Shown: piece by piece, positions 6,539-8,023 of the stretch
Layout of the letters: every line of letters starts with the position of its first letter
Position numbering within the stretch: position 1 is the stretch's first letter
NCBI GenBank assembly: GCA_002325605.1
Contig: DCSM01000164.1
Coordinates: forward strand, 1 to 8,023
DNA: 8,023 bases
Source of the DNA: Chloroflexaceae bacterium UBA1466
GTDB lineage: Bacteria; Chloroflexota; Chloroflexia; Chloroflexales; Chloroflexaceae
Reading direction: 5' to 3'
Made by a program: the position numbers and the translations under genes
Notes under the pieces: model-generated
Databases searched by the model: none
Seen by the model: the letters and a program-made list of their open reading frames with translations, nothing else
Told to the model about the DNA's origin: nothing

Positions 6539-7214
6539 ACTTTTCCTTTAAGTTAGTTCCAAACGCAATATAGGCTGGCGAAGCCAGGCCCTGCTGCAAA
6601 GTAAGCATAACTTGTTGCAACTTCCCAGCCAGAAGCGCAGGCCCATTCAGCCACAAGCCAGGGAAGACCTGGCTACGAATAATCCCTTCCCTATCCATTG
6701 GAAGCGCTTGGTACTTCCCATTAACCAACTGAAACCAATGAAGGCGTTGAATAGGGGTTTGCCAGAGAAGGTACTCTGGAATCCCCCTTTGCTCGTAGAC
6801 CTTCCGCTTTACTTGCCAATCGTGGAAAGCACTACTGGCTCCAACCTCAGCCACCAACTCAGGTTGACCTTCAACCCAATGGCTGACCTTTGAGCCACCC
6901 CCCAACTGATCCTCTAAGCGCAAAAGCGCATCGGGTTGAACCTCATTGCTTTCATCAAGCAGAAGGGTTACATTGTCGTGCAAATCGACCCCTGGCGTAG
7001 CGACCCAATAGCAACCAAGCCAAGTCATCAGCATTGCGTGGGGGCGGCTATGATCAATTGAGACGGGCGAAGCCATAAGATAGACAATCCCTTCAAGCAA
7101 TTCAGCTTTAGTCCCTGGTCGCATCGCCGCATAACGCGCTTCAAACTCTTCTCGCCCCACCCGTTCCCCTTGCTCAAGGGAAGGAAGAAGCTCTGTGAAG
7201 GTTTGATTCAGCAT
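6531..7214 (-). CDS. Uma2-family (DUF820) PD-(D/E)XK nuclease-like protein, copy 1
   Basis: This 227-aa protein of the Uma2 family has a restriction-endonuclease-like fold; most members have no proven substrate. The catalytic pattern is visible: D95 in EVQPDALL, E123 in PELVAEV and K136 in HDWQVKRKVYEQRGIPEYLLW. The ATG at 7214 has a good Shine-Dalgarno (AAAGGAG, about 7 nt away) and overlaps the stop of the upstream Uma2 gene by 7 bp. Its own stop overlaps the hydrolase start by 8 bp. Residues ~17-41 and ~183-220 are nearly identical to the neighbouring copy, while the middle is clearly different. The protein appears intact. Beyond the predicted nuclease fold, no target can be inferred. Confidence 0.9.
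   Translation of the reverse strand: MLNQTFTELLPSLEQGERVGREEFEARYAAMRPGTKAELLEGIVYLMASPVSIDHSRPHAMLMTWLGCYWVATPGVDLHDNVTLLLDESNEVQPDALLRLEDQLGGGSKVSHWVEGQPELVAEVGASSAFHDWQVKRKVYEQRGIPEYLLWQTPIQRLHWFQLVNGKYQALPMDREGIIRSQVFPGLWLNGPALLAGKLQQVMLTLQQGLASPAYIAFGTNLKEKYG
6577..6614. repeat. Near-exact direct repeat within Uma2 genes, C-terminal segment (copy A)
   Basis: These 38 bases are identical to 7269-7306 and encode part of the shared VMLTLQQGLASPA tail of the two Uma2 proteins. The similarity continues more weakly on both sides. Confidence 0.85.
7083..7159. repeat. Direct repeat within Uma2 genes, N-terminal segment (copy A)
   Basis: These 77 bases match 7778-7854 at 74 positions; the mismatches are at 7088, 7120 and 7152. 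They encode the shared GREEFEARYAAM-x-PGTKAELLEG region. Confidence 0.85.
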
Positions 7215-7912
7215 GACTTCTCTCCTTTAGATATTCTTTCTAAGGCCGTGCCAAACGCTGCATAAGCGGGCGAAGCCAGGCCCTGCTGCAAAGTAAGCAT
7301 AACTTGCTGCAACCTCCCAGCCACTAGCGCAGACCCATTCAGCCACAAGCCTGGAAAGACTTGACTAGCGATCACCCCTGCCGCATCGGGCAGAAGCGGG
7401 ATATACTTCCCCTCCCGCAGGGCAAACCAACTCAACTGTTGGTTGGACACTTCCCAAACGATGGATTCGGCTACCCCCGCTTGCTCGTAGAGCCTAAACT
7501 TTGGGCCTGAGTCGTAGCTACTGGTGGTCGCCGCGACCTCCACAACTAATTCGGGTGGCCCATCAAGGTAGCCATCCGCCGCCACCCGCGACTTTCCCCC
7601 AAAGCCCGTTTCAAGTCGCAGGATGGCATCAGGCTGAACTTCATTTGTCAGGCCCAACCGCGTACTGATCTTCGTTTGGACATCCACCGCTGAAGTCGCT
7701 GCCGCATAAACCACTAACCAGCCAACAATCTCGCTATGGGCCAGACTATGCTCAAACCCAGCAGGCGAAGCCATCCAGACAACCCCTTCAAGCAATTCAG
7801 CTTTAGTCCCTGGTGGCATCGCCGCATAACGCGCTTCAAACTCTTCGCGCCCCAGACATTCCCCTTGCGAAAGGGGCGACCTAAGCGCGGTTAGCGTTTC
7901 ACAAGGCAGCAT
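7208..7912 (-). CDS. Uma2-family (DUF820) PD-(D/E)XK nuclease-like protein, copy 2
   Basis: This is the first gene of the cassette, 234 aa from the ATG at 7912. That start is chosen because AAGGAG lies 8 nt upstream and because MLPCETLTALRSPLSQGE then aligns with the N-terminus of the adjacent copy. The frame can be extended to an ATG at 7984, but that stretch lies in a repeat element and reads as low-complexity MPILRLRPGSRL. Putative catalytic residues are D95 (EVQPDAIL), E125 (PELVVEV) and K138 (YDSGPKFRLYEQAGVAESIVW). The usual GVPEYW stretch after the Lys is replaced by GVAESIVW. The C-terminus ends KGEKSC, and its TGA lies inside the start of the next gene. It is a tandem paralog of the downstream copy. 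It probably folds as a nuclease; target unknown. Confidence 0.88.
   Translation of the reverse strand: MLPCETLTALRSPLSQGECLGREEFEARYAAMPPGTKAELLEGVVWMASPAGFEHSLAHSEIVGWLVVYAAATSAVDVQTKISTRLGLTNEVQPDAILRLETGFGGKSRVAADGYLDGPPELVVEVAATTSSYDSGPKFRLYEQAGVAESIVWEVSNQQLSWFALREGKYIPLLPDAAGVIASQVFPGLWLNGSALVAGRLQQVMLTLQQGLASPAYAAFGTALERISKGEKSC
7269..7306. repeat. Near-exact direct repeat within Uma2 genes, C-terminal segment (copy B)
   Basis: Partner of 6577-6614, identical over 38 bases and in the same orientation, 692 bp away. Confidence 0.85.
7778..7854. repeat. Direct repeat within Uma2 genes, N-terminal segment (copy B)
   Basis: Partner of 7083-7159, 74 of 77 bases identical and in the same orientation, 695 bp away. 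Confidence 0.85.
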
Positions 7913-7920
7913 TTTAGGTT

Positions 7921-7926
7921 CTCCTT
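7921..7926 (-). promoter_or_regulatory. Ribosome binding site deciding the start of Uma2 copy 2
   Basis: The minus strand reads AAGGAG, 8 nt before the ATG at 7912. This supports the shorter protein over the extension to 7984. No convincing promoter is visible in 7927-8023. Confidence 0.7.
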
Positions 7927-7974
7927 GGCTAATCAGCGGGCTGACTTGAAGGCGCGAGCCAGGCCGAAGGCGTA

Positions 7975-8020
7975 GGATAGGCATCCTGCCTGTCTGGCTT
8001 TCACAGGCTGGAAGCCCGTG
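7975..8020. repeat. Paired-hairpin element, probably a dispersed repeat
   Basis: There are two adjacent hairpins. The first has arms 7975-7983 and 7987-7995 (9 bp, two G-T pairs) around the loop TCC. The second has CACAGGCT (8002-8009) and AGCCCGTG (8013-8020), 8 bp with one G-T pair, around the loop GGA. The motifs AGGCATCCTGCCT and CAGGCTGGAAGCCCGTG resemble short repeats I remember scattered between genes in Chloroflexota and cyanobacteria. Only one copy is in the window, so dispersal cannot be shown here, and the element may continue past the edge. Confidence 0.5.
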
Positions 8021-8023
8021 CTA

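Noticed and set aside
7913..7984. N-terminal extension of Uma2 copy 2 to the ATG at 7984
   Set aside because: The extension lies in a repeat hairpin, is absent from the paralog, and a good Shine-Dalgarno points to 7912.

Overview
The window looks like chromosomal DNA of a Chloroflexota-type bacterium. This is inferred from three things: a secreted protein with a Thr-Pro linker ending in YLPNIVR, tandem Uma2-family nuclease genes, and paired short hairpins with GGA/TCC loops at the right edge. I recall all three as common in that phylum, but no search was possible. Base composition is balanced to slightly GC-rich, and no rRNA, tRNA, CRISPR array or transposase was seen.

Left (1-1556, + strand): the 3' part of a large secreted or surface protein whose start lies outside the window. 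It ends in a strong intrinsic terminator. A second hairpin, suited to the opposite strand, follows before the next gene.

Centre (1708-4593, - strand): a three-gene unit read from right to left: fabF (3-oxoacyl-ACP synthase II), rnc (ribonuclease III) and an RmlD-like NAD(P)-dependent sugar-nucleotide reductase. The fabF-rnc pairing is a classic bacterial arrangement, but the usual acpP upstream of fabF is absent. A good sigma70-type promoter (TTGTTT-N17-TATAAT) precedes fabF. The leader has an unusual layout: a strong Shine-Dalgarno lies 56 nt before the ATG, and an 8-bp stem between them would shorten the gap to 9 nt.

Right of centre (4787-6061, + strand): a divergent GT4-type glycosyltransferase. 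Its stop region overlaps tail-to-tail by 9 bp with a small alpha/beta hydrolase on the other strand.

Right (6053-7912, - strand): a compact cassette of two Uma2-family genes followed by the hydrolase, with start/stop overlaps of 7 and 8 bp that suggest translational coupling. The two Uma2 genes are tandem paralogs. Their ends are nearly identical at DNA level while their catalytic middles have diverged. Upstream of the cassette is a two-hairpin element that looks like a dispersed repeat.

The window mixes housekeeping genes (lipid synthesis, RNA processing), envelope or sugar metabolism genes, and an accessory Uma2/hydrolase cassette. No complete new defence or mobile system can be proven here. 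The most distinctive signals are the fabF leader and the mosaic Uma2 pair.
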